64,000 bases of DNA from assembly GCF_030848805.1 (NCBI RefSeq), contig NC_092366.1, positions 14,636,620 through 14,700,619 on the forward strand, given 5' to 3'. How positions within the stretch are numbered: position 1 is the stretch's first letter; each line of letters begins with the position of its first letter. The position numbers and the translations under genes were made by a program. Below are positions 22,205 to 33,410 of this stretch, in pieces. The DNA comes from Temnothorax longispinosus. Lineage: Eukaryota > Arthropoda > Insecta > Hymenoptera > Formicidae. Below the pieces are notes generated by a model, which saw only the letters and a list, made by a program, of their open reading frames with translations, made no database searches and was not told where the DNA came from.

Positions 22205-25200
22205 TTAGAGATTATCAAGTTCTCTCTCATTATGAAATAACCATCGTGACATATTTTCAGAGGTTTGAAATTGCGATTTCATTACTGATATTAGCGACAA
22301 TATCCACTGATTATTAATTGGAGCGCAATCCTTATTTCTGTAAACAAAATACATATGACAACTCAGTAGTTGAAAACAGACAAGATTAATATATCATTTC
22401 CATAGTACCAACCTGGATAAAAGAGCTGCAACGAAATTAGCCCAGCTCTCAACATTGCTGGGATATGTAAATATATTTTTCTGAGCTTGTCGAAGACCCT
22501 CTTTCGTGCCGAAGTGACTGTACGCTGATGCGCAAGCTACATATACGATATCGGTCATAGACGTATTTCTGCTTAGCGTCAACGCCGTTAGAGCACATTT
22601 ACGGAAAATATTCAGATCTTCGTCCAACAATAAAACTCGAACAAGGCGTACCCAATATCTAACATCGTCTACAATACATATTCATTGTAAAGGATAAGCT
22701 TTAAAGCTTGTAGGCGTCTATCATTTAATGATATATGATAACATTAATATTACTCACTAGGATGCCTGAAAATAGCTTTGGTGAGTATTCGTGTAGCTTG
22801 AGTGAGATTTCCCTGAATAACTTGATGGTATGCTGACAGTATGACGACGTGATACCCATACTCGTGATGATTTTCATATGATTTCAATTCGTTCAGTACC
22901 AAAGAAGTCAAATTAACGTCGTCATGTAAAATTCCTAACGCGGCAGTCGCTAAGAAACCAGCCACAATAGGCGGTTTTATTTGTATACATTGGAATAGCA
23001 GGGTCTTGACAGCATCTGCCCCTTGGAACATGTAAGCGATCGTGGCCATCGCGCACAAGATATTCGCTTTATCTGCACTAGTGTCTGCTAGCCAATGTAA
23101 AGCTGCTTCATATGTATCGTACGATTCTTCGTACTGCTTGGCTAAATACATACAAGACATTTTCTTAATTTATTAAAGTTATACGTTTAGCTGTACATAA
23201 ATTTAAGTATATAATTTTTTTTTTATTTCCATGACTTCATGTGAGAGTATTTGAATCATAGTTGACAGATCTCAATGGGTTTTATCTCAGTTTTAAAAGA
23301 AATTGATTAGAGAATCGAAAATTGTATAAGTAAAGGAGCATGAAATGAATGGTAACCCCGTCTTGGGAACTTATGATAAAAATAATTTCTAATATTTCTA
23401 TACCTTTGAATAAGGATAATGCAAGATGGCACTGAGAATTGAAATTTGCGCATTTCACTTGGTTGCACAATCCTACCGCTTCTTCGTACTTTCCGGTTTG
23501 AATCAGGATGCGTGCCAAGTTTATGGATATCATATCTCTTTCTTCATCCTCGCTCAGTTTTAAAGCCATGGCAAATTGTTTAGCCGCCGTGTTGTATAAT
23601 TTCAGCCGTTCCAATAATAAGCCATGGGTATTCAGGGCATAAACATCATACGGCTCGCGTTCTAAAAAAAATATCGAAAATTTGCCTTAAAGTACTGAAG
23701 AGAGTATCACATCATGCTGATAACATTATCTGCTAACCTAAATACCAAGTGAGAACGTCAGATGCTGCAGGTATCGCGTGCATGTTCTCGATAAAATAAA
23801 TCAACAGTGGATCTTTCTTCATTGCGGGACTCAGGAGAGTGGTAAGCACCCAATGAGCATAGCCTAAAGCCGCTTGATTGTGATAACCCAGTTGCGTCGA
23901 ATGCCGAAACAGATCCATCGCTTCCTTCCTCAGGATCTTTTCCGCGATTAATCCTTGTCCGACCCAGCTATTCACGTAACTAGGATCCGCACGTTGCGCT
24001 CGAGAAAATGCTTCATTCGCTTTATAGATATCTCCTAAATGTTGCAACAAACAATTGTCACAAAAAATGCGTATATTTTAATAAAAGTTAAAAAAGTGAT
24101 TATCTTTAGAATACCTAGATACAAGTATAATGTTCCCAAATTGCTCCAAGCTGTTGCATTGTTTGACTCTCTTTCGATCGCCATAACGTAACAATGCTGA
24201 GCCAGAGCATAATTTTTTACATACACTGACATACAAATAACACCCAGAATATTCCAATGTAGCCACGATTGCGGGCAGAGTTTAATGGAACGTTTTGCAG
24301 CTTCATAGCACTTAGTCGCCACATCGCTCTTGTTTACTGTAGTAGCGCGATTTAGTTGCATCAAATAACAGCAGGTTAAATCATGCCATAACGATGCAGA
24401 ATTTTGCATGGATATTATCCGGCTAAAATACCTGAAAATAAGACGATTTGACGATAAAGTGAGATTTTATACAACGTAAAAATGATACAAAATATTAATG
24501 AAATCTCATGATAATATTCATAAGCATTTAATACATGCAATCTGTTGTATATTAATAATTGCGTTTAATTAATATTATTCTTGTCTTTTAAATATGGTCA
24601 TATTATAAAATAATTTAAGAATATATCGTTTTTTTACCCTATTGACAACATGAGTATCTCGTCTCCTTTAATATTCACATATTTTTCAGTACTGTCGCAA
24701 TTCATCATCGCCAAAGAGAAAGCCTTTTGCTTAATCCTTAAATAGCAATACTTTTCTGGCAGAGTGACTATTCTATAGCATACATCTCCCAGCAATTTGT
24801 AATTGCAAAGTAGATCATTACGTATCATAATAACATCTACCAAACTGTCTGCTGCTTGTTGTAGATTTTCCCTCGCACGACATAGAAATTGTTTCGCTAT
24901 ATTTTCCTTTGCCAAACCTATACACGCTTGTGCTAGACCCTTCAATGCAAGAATGTGCCGTTCATCGTTCTGCAATATACTCTCGAAGGCTTCTTTGGCT
25001 TCTTTATGTTGACCAATGAGCTAGGGAACAGATTTTACACGAATATTACATTTATCTACATTGTCTACAGTCATCTACATTTTCATAAATTTTATTTACT
25101 AGTTTGATATTTGCTAGTTGTATCATGGGATACAAGGATCCTGGGCTCAACTGTAGCGCACGTTGATACGATTTCAGTGCCGATGTGTGAGCACCGCGTG

Positions 25201-27388
25201 CTAAGTACGCATCCGCCAGAGATTCCCAGCTGTGACTGTACAAAGTGCAAACTTATGAGACAAGGAATATCATAGCGCTCTGTAACACAACAGTAGCGAG
25301 TTATATTATACTTGTCATTAGGATCGGCTCTGATCACATGCTGTAATGCCGTAATAGCTTGCCCCGCGTCACCTTCATCCAAGTAATGCAAACCCAGTTG
25401 GAGCCAAGCCCATCTCGGTCCAGTACCTTGCTTAGTTACTCTGTGTAACAGTCGGATATTGGCAGCCTGAACAACGATATAATATAATATAAATATAATA
25501 TTAGTATTGGTCGGAATAGTCATCACGTATAAATTTGTGTTTTAAAAGAAAATAAAAGACATGTTCGTATGATGCTTACGGTATCCTTGAGAAGACGATA
25601 AGCTGTGCTCAATCCAATACCAGCTTCCTCGGAATTCGGATTGATTTGCAACGCGGTGTGATAACATTTCCTTGAACGTTCTATGTCGTTACTATGTTCA
25701 CGGTAATAACGTCCTAAGTAAAGCATGCATTCCCAATTATTGCGATCCGCTTGTACACCATTTAAGAATGCCACCAGACTGCTGTTGTAGTCTTCCATAT
25801 CCCAATATATTTTACCAAACAGCAACCAAGCTTCAGAATTTTCTAAAGCTAGCTCGAGAATGTTTATAGCTTCCTGATACTGTTTGTGCTCTTTTAGATG
25901 CAACGCTTTGAGAACAAAAGCTTGGAGCTTAGTTTTGTCCTGAGATTCCAAGTTATTTATTATAGCAGTAACATCTGGTTCATCTAGTAATATATTTATG
26001 CGTGCATGTATCACTCGCAATTGTATGGAAGACTCAATGCTTAACAGCTGAAAATAGAAATTTATTATACATTAATAAATATCGAGAAAGGATTTAACGT
26101 TTGTGTTAAATAATACTCACCTCTTCGCACATCTGACGTGCTTCCACCAATTTTTCTTTGTCGCTACTTCTGCTTATCGCTTCAAGCAACTTCAACTCGA
26201 TTCCCTGTTGAAATTTATCCTTTAAACAGGGTTTTATCAATTGTAGCGCTTTTCTAGAAGCATTCTCAGTTTCTTCCCAGCAGTAGAGGTCATAATGTAT
26301 TTGGCTTAACATCAACCAAGCATAAAACGATTGCGCATTTAACAAGACTACTTTTTTCAAGCAATCGCGTGAATCGATTAACTCATCCTTTCTTTTCAAA
26401 TATGCTGCTTTCGCGATGAGCGCAACATCGGAATTTGTACTCAGCTTGAAAAGCTGCTCATAAAACTGAGTTATGTCGATCTCAAGTTCATTTTCAGACA
26501 GTGCAGCGTTTTCGTAATAGATACGGCACAACCATTCTATCGTATAAAGAAACTAATTGTATAGTGTGAGAGTATAATACATAAATTTTGGTAAAAATTG
26601 AAAGATAATTCACCTAAAGGACAAGCATCCTGTGAAAATTGAATATGCATGTCTTGAGCGGCTGCTAACAACACTGTAAATTTATTTAAATCATACAGCA
26701 TTTTTAAATATTTCCTGTAATACTCTTGTCTATTCATTAGCTCTACGTCTTTTATTACAGACGCCAACACATTTTCATAAAGCTCCTGATGCTCGTTTAT
26801 TCTATCATTAGGGTACTCCGATAAAACCCATACCAGGGTCTTATCGATCAGACTGATCTTCTCTTTGGTAGAAACCTCTCGTAACGTGCTCAATGTGTTC
26901 AACGCTTCGGACAAGACATCATCATTCTTGATGCGCAAGATAATTTCGGAGATTTTATTCACGAAATGCGTGAACTTAGGAGAGTCGCTAAAACACAAAT
27001 GGTTTATCTTTTTCTCTAATTTTTATATAGTTTAAAATGATCCAAGAATTATGATATCCTACCTATCTAACTGCAACAGTTTGCAATAGGCTAGAGCCAA
27101 CTTTTTCCAGTTGTCGTGATCCTGTGGAGCCTTCTCATAATGTGCCGCTAATCCTTGCCAGGCCAACGGATTATTCGGTTGCACCTCCACGGCCTTTTGA
27201 AGGACCAAGGACACCTGCGATTTAAATTCCTCCACCTCTTGCATGGAACGTGCTAACAGAACCAACGCCGCATAATTGCTCTTGTCCTTCTTCAAAACCT
27301 TCTTGCATTTCTTCATAACTTCCAGATATTCGTTTTGCTTGAAGGACTCGCGGGCCTCCTTCAACAAGATCTTTATGTCATCCGACAT
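22205..27388 (-). CDS. TTC37: Superkiller complex protein 3 (SKIC3/TTC37)
   Basis: Thirteen exons on the minus strand: 27388-27063, 26987-26614, 26536-26121, 26047-25580, 25466-25312, 25235-25100, 25020-24638, 24431-24115, 24034-23738, 23661-23404, 23141-22758, 22668-22413 and 22337-22205. All introns have GT-AG ends and the joined frame is 3903 nt, i.e. 1300 aa plus stop, in the range of insect orthologues (human 1564 aa). The start is MSDDIKILLKEARESFKQNE, matching the TTC37 N-terminus. Tetratricopeptide repeats run through the whole protein (for example LAWQGLAAHYEKAP, AWLLFGKIYWDMEDY, WESLADAYLARGAHTSALKS, NSWVGQGLIAEKI). The family scaffolds the SKI complex (with SKIV2L and WDR61), which feeds mRNA to the cytoplasmic exosome. 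A CCAAT-bearing palindromic MITE sits about 140 bp upstream of the start codon. Part of exon 11 is duplicated downstream. Confidence 0.94.
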
Positions 27389-27526
27389 TTTGCTCTTTAA
27401 TGAAATAAACAAAACGAACGTTGAAATAGATTAGATTTTAGAAATCTCTCGCCCTCGACATTTCACAATTCAAACCCATCACAGTGTGATCTTTTTTTTT
27501 TGAGGTTATAAACTCTGGTTGGAGTT

Positions 27527-27662
27527 AATTGGCCGCGTTGAGCAGACACAACTGTTGCGTTCGTTTTATCAACACTCTGCGTTGATTGGTTGGTTCTAAA
27601 AGTAAGAGCCAATCACGTTTGACTGCTACTGAGCGGCTTGGTCTGCTGAAGGCGCCCATTGA
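27527..27662. mobile_element. Palindromic MITE in the SKIC3 upstream region
   Basis: The inverted ends AATTGGCCGCGTTGAGCAGA and TCTGCTGAAGGCGCCCATT flank arms with GTTGATTGG and CCAATCACG. It is the same family as 34157-34291 and the truncated 46303-46401, but in the opposite orientation. Its position, 139-274 bp upstream of the SKIC3 start codon, could add CCAAT boxes to that promoter; this is inference. Confidence 0.85.
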
Positions 27663-28268
27663 CGGCATTGACGCCTTCAGCCCCACCTTTAGGCTATATA
27701 GCGTAGTAATCAGTACAGAGACTAATAACGCAGCGAAGGCGTGATACGGCGCAGGCGCGAGTGTGCCGGGTGCGTGCGGCTCGGCGCTCGGAGAGCGGGG
27801 GCCGCGGGGGGCATTCGTCGATCGTCCGTCAGTTCGTCGTCATTGATAGTCGTGTTCAATTACTACTTTCTTGCGAGACGATTCGTTTGATTGAGTTGAA
27901 AATTGATACGTGATTGTAATCGGTACGATATTCGAGTTACTGTACAAAAAACCGAGAGTTGTCAGTATTGTCGAGCGAGGCTGTTGCGGTACCGCTGAGA
28001 GGAACCATACCCAAAAACCCAGGTCCGAGCTACGTAAAAGGAAGAACGATCGTCGCCATTACGACGTCGTCACACGAACAAAGGACGAGACCGCCATTGT
28101 GGAATAGGCGAATGCCCTTTCGGGCTTGGTCAATGCGACCATCTTTTTACGTATTATATTCAATATACGAGGAAGGCCTCAGCTTGCAGGTAACTTCCTT
28201 CGATCTCTGTTAAATCATCGACCATCAGAGGGCGCTAGATAGTCGTCCAGCGTAAGATGATGGACTTA

Positions 28269-28418
28269 TGCTAAGACTCCATAGACGCGGAAACGCCGTG
28301 CGGCAGAGTGCGTTGACCAATCACAAATTTTGATTTTGCCGCAGGCGACTTGCGGCAGCCTTCTGATTGGTCAACGCACTCTACCGCACGGCGTTTCCGC
28401 GTCTATGGAGTCTTAGCA
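28269..28418. mobile_element. 150-bp palindromic MITE inside LTR, with empty-site proof
   Basis: The insert begins TGCTAAGACTCCATAGACGC and ends with its inverse, GTCTTAGCA. It is flanked by TTA (28266-28268 and 28419-28421). The paralogous LTR at about 37615-37621 has the uninterrupted site GGACTTATGG, so the insertion and its 3-bp TTA duplication can be read directly. Loop-proximal GACCAATCACA and CTGATTGGTC lie in the arms. Confidence 0.95.
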
Positions 28419-29033
28419 TTATGGTCCTTTCATAGTTTCGATTCTTGGTTTCAGATTTCGCGAGAGAACGATGCGAGGAATACCTCCTCAACAGAAGAGA
28501 GAGATGTCTTCAATCTAAAAGGACTGTAAGCATCGCGGGCCCTCGTTAGCATGGTAGAAAACTAAGCTCAGTATAATTCCTTCTCGTTAATTTTCTTATG
28601 GTTGCAACCTGCGTGGATAATCATTTATCTTTTCTGTAAATAATTTAAAAGTAAGTACATTGTCGAGATAGATTACCAAAAGGGAAACGTGATTCCGATA
28701 TTCACGTTAATACTGCGTTATACTTGCGTCTATTGTGGTTCAATCCCGTTAATTTTAACATTTCTTGCGTTATTAAGATAAAACGTACTATCTGCGTATG
28801 ATTAATTATTACTTAATTGAATTCCGGATCTGTAATTCCGGATTTGTAATTCCGGATACAAAGATTGAAGTAGAAATCAATTCTGAGATCTGAATACTGT
28901 TACTATTGCATTTGATGTCCGGATGAAAGAAACGACACATCGAGTTTCGCGAAAGTTTGTTCAGAGTTAAGTGAAAAGCATTCCGCTAGAATCATTTTGA
29001 GTTTGATATCAATAGATATCTACAATCAATACA

Positions 29034-30260
29034 ATGGATTCGTTAATTGATCATATCAATCAACAACTCGGGTTGAGTAATTTCATAGGTAACGTTTATG
29101 ATAATTTTATCAAAAAAGGGTCCTCAGGAATTACGAAACAAAGAATAGATAATTACCTTTCCTCCTTAGATGAAAATTGGAAGAGGTTCAGTTTAAATCA
29201 TGACGCCATTCTACTGGCAATTGCTAAACTTACAAGTGAAGACAGGCAGTTAATTCGAACGCACTCGTATTTTACGGATCAATTATTTTCTGCGACTCAC
29301 ATGGATTACGTAGCAGCAGTTGAACAGATTAAGTCTAGTATCAGTACAGACCAGCAAAATTTGGCAGGGTTTTTGTCTGCACCATCTCGATCTCAGGATA
29401 TTCATATATCCAACGTTTTTCAATATCAGGATCCGCGTTTCCCTCGAATTAACATTCCGACGTTCGATAGTACTCCGTCAAAAGGGCTCAATTTTAGAGA
29501 CTTGCCATTTTACGACAATCCTAGACTTCAAGTTAACACGGCATTACAATCTTTATTTAATCTAAAATCAATGAAAAAGGAATCGGCTAGCGAGCTAGAA
29601 CATTTATACACTGCTGTTCTTCAAATCTATAGAACATTAGAAACGTTACAACGACCAGTGGAAACATGGGATGATCCTCTCGTATTCATGACGGTACAAA
29701 AGTTAGACTCAGAATCGGTTAAAGCTTGGGAGAATAAACTAGGGTCATCAAAGATCCCTCCCTCGTGGCAAGAGCTTAACGAATTTCTTATTACTCGTCT
29801 TTTCTCCCTTCAGGCGTATGAAAAATCTCGAATAGGACAGATTGCATTGAAACCTCAGATGGCTACGGCCAAAACTCATTACCAAGGAACGTCTAACGAT
29901 AAGGCCTCGTCTAACACATCGTCTAACACTTGTCCAATTTGTAAAGTAAAACATTACGTTATGAAATGTCCTAAGTATATCGATGAAACTATTGCTCAAA
30001 AGTTGGCACTCATAGCCAAACACAAATTATGTTTCAATTGTTTAGGGAGTCACAAAGTATCGAATTGTAGAATAACTAAGCGTTGTCAAAAATGTGGTAA
30101 GAAGCACCACACAACAATACACAAAGCAGAAACTTCTTCTAGCACTAAAGATACAAAATCAGAGCCTCAACAACAGTCTAGCCTTACCGAGTCAGGACTA
30201 ATTTATATAAAATTAGAGCCTCAAGAACAGTCCAGCCTTACCGAGTCAGGACAAAGCTAA
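29034..30260 (+). CDS. BEL/Pao gag-like protein, copy 1 (408 aa)
   Basis: An intact 408-aa frame. Residues about 1-130 are helical. A shortened DUF1759-type region follows (NIPTFDSTPSKGLNFRDLPF, then YDNPRLQVN), in which the usual long middle of the domain is missing. Three Cys/His zinc-knuckle-like segments lie at about residues 300-365 (CPICKVKHYVMKCP, CFNCLGSHKVSNC, CQKCGKKHH). This order is that of BEL/Pao gag polyproteins, which coat the element RNA. The protein ends in a stop instead of running into pol. It differs from copy 2 at scattered residues and lacks a 3-residue QGH insert in the second knuckle. The same large internal gap in both copies means it predates their separation. Confidence 0.85.
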   Translation: MDSLIDHINQQLGLSNFIGNVYDNFIKKGSSGITKQRIDNYLSSLDENWKRFSLNHDAILLAIAKLTSEDRQLIRTHSYFTDQLFSATHMDYVAAVEQIKSSISTDQQNLAGFLSAPSRSQDIHISNVFQYQDPRFPRINIPTFDSTPSKGLNFRDLPFYDNPRLQVNTALQSLFNLKSMKKESASELEHLYTAVLQIYRTLETLQRPVETWDDPLVFMTVQKLDSESVKAWENKLGSSKIPPSWQELNEFLITRLFSLQAYEKSRIGQIALKPQMATAKTHYQGTSNDKASSNTSSNTCPICKVKHYVMKCPKYIDETIAQKLALIAKHKLCFNCLGSHKVSNCRITKRCQKCGKKHHTTIHKAETSSSTKDTKSEPQQQSSLTESGLIYIKLEPQEQSSLTESGQS

Positions 30261-30480
30261 CTTGTTGTCTTCCAATATCGATACTAGCTGCAGGAAGAAG
30301 GAAAGTAATTACTTTTAGCAATTCCCACTAAGTAAAAAGGACGATATTTAAACGAATTTCATGGAGGAGGAATTCAGAGGTTGACATTTGTATGTTACAG
30401 TAAAGGCGTACAATTCAATAATTGTGTGCGAGAGTGCGCGGATATTTAAACGAATTTCACGGATTCTGTAAAGGAAGGCG

Positions 30481-31334
30481 TGATACGGCGCATGCACGAG
30501 TGTGCCGGTACGTGCGTGCAGCTTAATTTTGACATTTCTTGCGTTATTAAGATAAAACGTATTATCTGCGTATGATTAATTATTACTTAATTGAATTCTC
30601 TCTTTATCTTTAACTGAGTTCGATTATAAACCGCTATATTACTTATTGGATAATTTGCTTTATTGCTTGAATTAATGTGTCAATTAATATTGAAAAGTGC
30701 GTTATATACGATTTGTAGAAACACTCAGAACAGGCTGTCTTAGCGTAATCCTTTGTCTCTTTTAGAAGATGGTTATTGCTCTTTCGAGTATATGTATAAT
30801 TTTATATTATTTAATCACTTCATCTGGAAGGATTATTTCCTGATTACTAGCTAATTGACGCATTACTTCATTTATGATTATTTTTTGTATATTCATTGAT
30901 ATTTATTCGTACTAATATGCTTTGAAAATGTGTTTAACATGAACGATCCTTTTTCTGAGATAGATTAATTCTGGAATACACTTGACTACGTCAACATTTT
31001 CGAGAAATGAGCATACTTGATATCTACTTTCTTTAGAGTAGTTTTATCATTTGATACAAGATTACAATATTGAATTCTGCACAAGAAAGGATTATTCTCT
31101 AATGATTATTTTTTTTCATTGTATTTTATGCAGCGTTGATTATTTTGTACAATACCTTATTATGCCACTTATGTATCGACTATGAGACAATCCTAGTTTG
31201 GAATAAGAGTTATATTCATATAATAAAAGTTAAATTCAGAATACACAATCTCTTTACATTCGAATTCACGAGTAGTGTGTAGTTTCCCTACTTAAATCTA
31301 GAGGCCAGGCTTATGCGTAAGCTTGTACTTAACA
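30481..31334 (+). repeat. 3' LTR of BEL/Pao copy 1
   Basis: It starts TGATACGGCG and ends CTTAACA, as in copy 2 (40328-41178). About 815 bp found in the 5' LTR of copy 2 are absent just after the first 40 bp. LTR ends are therefore matched but lengths are unequal. Confidence 0.82.
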
Positions 31335-31966
31335 AAAAGCAAATAAATAATTCAGAGGTTGACATTTGTATGTTACAGTAAAGGCGTACAATTCAATAAT
31401 TGTGTGCGAGAGTGCGCGGATACGCGATTGATGATAGCGCGAGAAGGACAAGCACGAGGAAAAGCAGTTTACAAAAAATCAAAAGAATAAGTTCACAAAA
31501 ATCCGTATATTACAAAGCCAAATAAATTTTATCTATACAATATGTACAGAGTTCGCGTGTTTCCAGCAAAGGAATAAGCCGTAAAAGATAGCGCGCACAG
31601 AAGCGAGTACGGCGTGCAAGAAGCAGCGAAAAGCGTGTTCGCGAAGCGAGATAGCGAAGTTAAATTCGTATTCGAGCGAAAGTTAGTTCTAGGCGGTGTA
31701 CTAAAGCGGTTTGAATTATACTTGTGGGTGAACTGCGAGCGAGAGAGCTTCTCCGTCGAAGCACGCTCTTTTATAAAGGAGCTTTCTCTCGGCTGTCACC
31801 AATTAATTTGAAGCGCCGGAAGTGACTTCAGGTCGTCACGTGCGATTGGCGGCCAAGGTGCCCGACACGCATTTATTCGCACCTGACATGCGCGAGGCGC
31901 GGATTGTGACGAGCGATTGGCAATCGGCTGCTTACGTCACCGCAACGTGCCGACTCGAGACGAAAT
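31335..31966 (+). repeat. Duplicated 3' flank of BEL/Pao copy 1
   Basis: About 630 bp after the LTR are nearly identical to 41179-41815, including a TATA-like CTTTTATAAAGGAGC at about 31769. A 63-65 residue frame is open in both copies but resembles nothing I know. Its first part is also copied at 30371-30443. This flank shows that the duplication covers more than the element. Confidence 0.85.
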
Positions 31967-32200
31967 AATTTGACATGTCGGCCGGCCGGAATGACGGATT
32001 CGTAATTTCCAGATTTTTCATAAAATAAGTTACATAGATTCGTGAATTTTTTTTATATACTCTTTATATAATAATGCAGCCAGCTAAAGAGCCCGATTTT
32101 GGATTTTTGCTCTTAAAAATGTATAATAATTAAATATGCCATGGACTCGCAGCTAACCCAACCCGACAGAGGTCTCCACCGTGACTCATGCCGACCCTTA
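31967..32200. mobile_element. Right half of a foldback element
   Basis: It matches the right arm of the complete foldback at 42309-42740, from the central AATTTGACATGTCGGCCGGC to the end ACTCATGCCGACCCTTA. The left arm is absent, as if the element broke at its centre of symmetry. Confidence 0.88.
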
Positions 32201-32350
32201 AGCGGAGAGCACACACTTCTGCATAACGCATAATGCGTAAGCATAAGAAAATTGATTGGTTTATTTTCTTATGCACATGTGTATGGACCAATCAATTTTC
32301 TTATGCTTACGCATTATGCGTTATGCAGAGGTGTGTGCTCCCCGCTTTAA
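32198..32350. mobile_element. Palindromic MITE, AGCGGGGAGCACACAC family
   Basis: AGCGGAGAGCACACACTTCT at the left is inverted at the right (GTGTGTGCTCCCCGCT). It is flanked by TTA. The unit-2 paralogue at 42736-42745 shows the empty site GACCCTTAACTTC, which gives a 3-bp TTA duplication. Loop-proximal TTGATTGG and GGACCAATCAA. Other copies are at 18979-19480, 42997-43153 and 44823-44975. Confidence 0.93.
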
Positions 32351-32362
32351 CTTCAAAACGTC

Positions 32363-32507
32363 TAAGTGCCCATCTACAATAGGTGTTTTAAGCCCTAAAC
32401 CTTAAGAAATTGTTCAATCACAATTGAATTTGAGAAGAATAATTGACTGTGATTGGCCAATTTCTTAGGGCTTAAAGCTTAAAACACCTATTGTAGATGG
32501 GCACTAA
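32363..32507. mobile_element. Palindromic MITE, GTGCCCATCTACAATAGG family
   Basis: GTGCCCATCTACAATAGGTG and its inverse CACCTATTGTAGATGGGCAC bound the element, with TAA on both sides. The empty site is at about 42751 (CTTCTAAGGGCTGC), giving a TAA duplication. Inner arms carry AAGAAATTG, CAATCACA and TGATTGGCCAATTTCTT. Confidence 0.93.
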
Positions 32508-32524
32508 GGGCTGCTAAGGGCCAC

Positions 32525-32652
32525 TATGGCTGGGTTCGTCTTGACGCTTTCAGCGCTGTAAGCATCATTCTATCTTTGTTGCACATCGAACATCAAACGA
32601 AGATAGAGCGATGCTTTCAGCGCTGAAAGCGTCAAGACGAACGCAGCCTATG
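32525..32652. mobile_element. Palindromic MITE, GGCTGGGTTCGTCTTGAC family
   Basis: The ends GGCTGGGTTCGTCTTGACGC and GCGTCAAGACGAACGCAGCC are inverted copies. TTTCAGCGCTG is mirrored inside around a short ACATCGAACATC loop. It has TAT on both sides and no ATTGG motif. Confidence 0.9.
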
Positions 32653-32761
32653 TCCACTATTTGCCACGTATTCCAATTGAGAAGCAGGGCACACACACTT
32701 TTCGTAGAACGTAACAGTAAGGTTTCGACCAACCGCGTTGCTCAATTCTTACTTCTACGGT

Positions 32762-33064
32762 TAGTCCCGGTCTACAATAGGTATTTTAAGCCCTAAGCCT
32801 AAGTGCTGGTCTATAACCTTGCTTTAGAGGGTATTTAAGCTCTAAGCCGTAAGAAATTGACCAATCACAGTCGAGTATTTTCCTCATATTCCACTGTGAT
32901 TGGTCAGTTTCTTACGGCTTAAAGGTTAAATACTTTTTAAAGCAAGGTTGTAGACCAGCACTTAAGAAATTGTTTAATCACAGTTGAATTTGAGGAGAAT
33001 AATTGACTGTGATTGGACAATTTCTTAGGGCTTAGGGCTTAAAACCTATTGTAGACGGGCACTT
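32762..33064. mobile_element. Palindromic MITE pair, one nested in the other
   Basis: The outer element is a GTGCCC...GGGCAC family member (32762-33064). At 32800-32964 it is split by a second palindrome with ends TAAGTGCTGGTCTATAACCT and GGTTGTAGACCAGCACTTA. Both carry the block AAGAAATTGACCAATCACAG or a variant, close to the loop, although their ends are unrelated. Confidence 0.88.
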
Positions 33065-33065
33065 A

Positions 33066-33206
33066 TGGCTCTCGCACATTGGACGCGATAAACGATGAGC
33101 GATAACCAATGAGAGCTCTGCTTTTTCTAGATGTCACTGGAAAAGCAGAGCTCTTATTGGCTATCGCTCATCGCTCATCGTTTATCGCGTCCAGTGTGCG
33201 AGGGAC
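33066..33206. mobile_element. Palindromic MITE, CTCTCGCACATTGGACGCG family
   Basis: CTCGCACATTGGACGCGATA and its inverse TATCGCGTCCAGTGTGCGAG are the ends. Inside, CGATAACCAATGAGAGC and GCTCTTATTGGCTATCG bring a CCAAT/ATTGG pair near the loop. Only a few mismatches between arms. Confidence 0.9.
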
Positions 33207-33219
33207 ATTAGAGCCCGCA

Positions 33220-33350
33220 GGGTCTACAATGCGAGTCGCAAGCCATAAATCGCAAGAAATTGACTAATCACAGTCGAATTTGAGAAAAACAATTGACTCT
33301 GATTGGTCAGTTTCTTACGACCTACGACCCACGACTGGCATTGTAGACCT
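33220..33350. mobile_element. Palindromic MITE, AGGTCTACAATGC family
   Basis: GGTCTACAATGCGAGTCG is inverted at the right as ACGACTGGCATTGTAGACC. Loop-proximal AAGAAATTGACTAATCACAG and CTGATTGGTCAGTTTCTTA repeat the motif seen in neighbouring families. A fragment of the TAAGTGCTGGTC family follows at about 33358-33391. Confidence 0.88.
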
Positions 33351-33410
33351 CGTCCTAAATATCCTTTAAACCAAGGTTGTAGACCAGCACTATTGTAGAA
33401 CCGGTTTTAG

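Larger units (their letters stand above)
27742..31334 (+). mobile_element. Non-autonomous BEL/Pao LTR element, copy 1 (damaged)
   Basis: A 5' LTR remnant starts at TGATACGG (27742) and runs to about 28830, where it joins the internal leader directly. Compared with copy 2 about 770 bp are missing, including the LTR 3' half and the primer-binding site. Gag follows (29034-30260) and then a shortened 3' LTR (30481-31334). There is no protease, reverse transcriptase, RNase H or integrase. A MITE sits in the 5' LTR (28269-28418). A block of about 73 bp (30371-30443) is a copy of 31351-31423 and lies between gag and the 3' LTR. Confidence 0.82.

Noticed and set aside
27910..28213. Small frames downstream of SKIC3
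   Set aside because: They lie in the 5' LTR of the BEL/Pao element and are not kept intact in copy 2.
31614..31811. 65-codon frame in the BEL/Pao 3' flank
   Set aside because: Open in both copies, but the copies are almost identical, so openness carries little weight; no family match.
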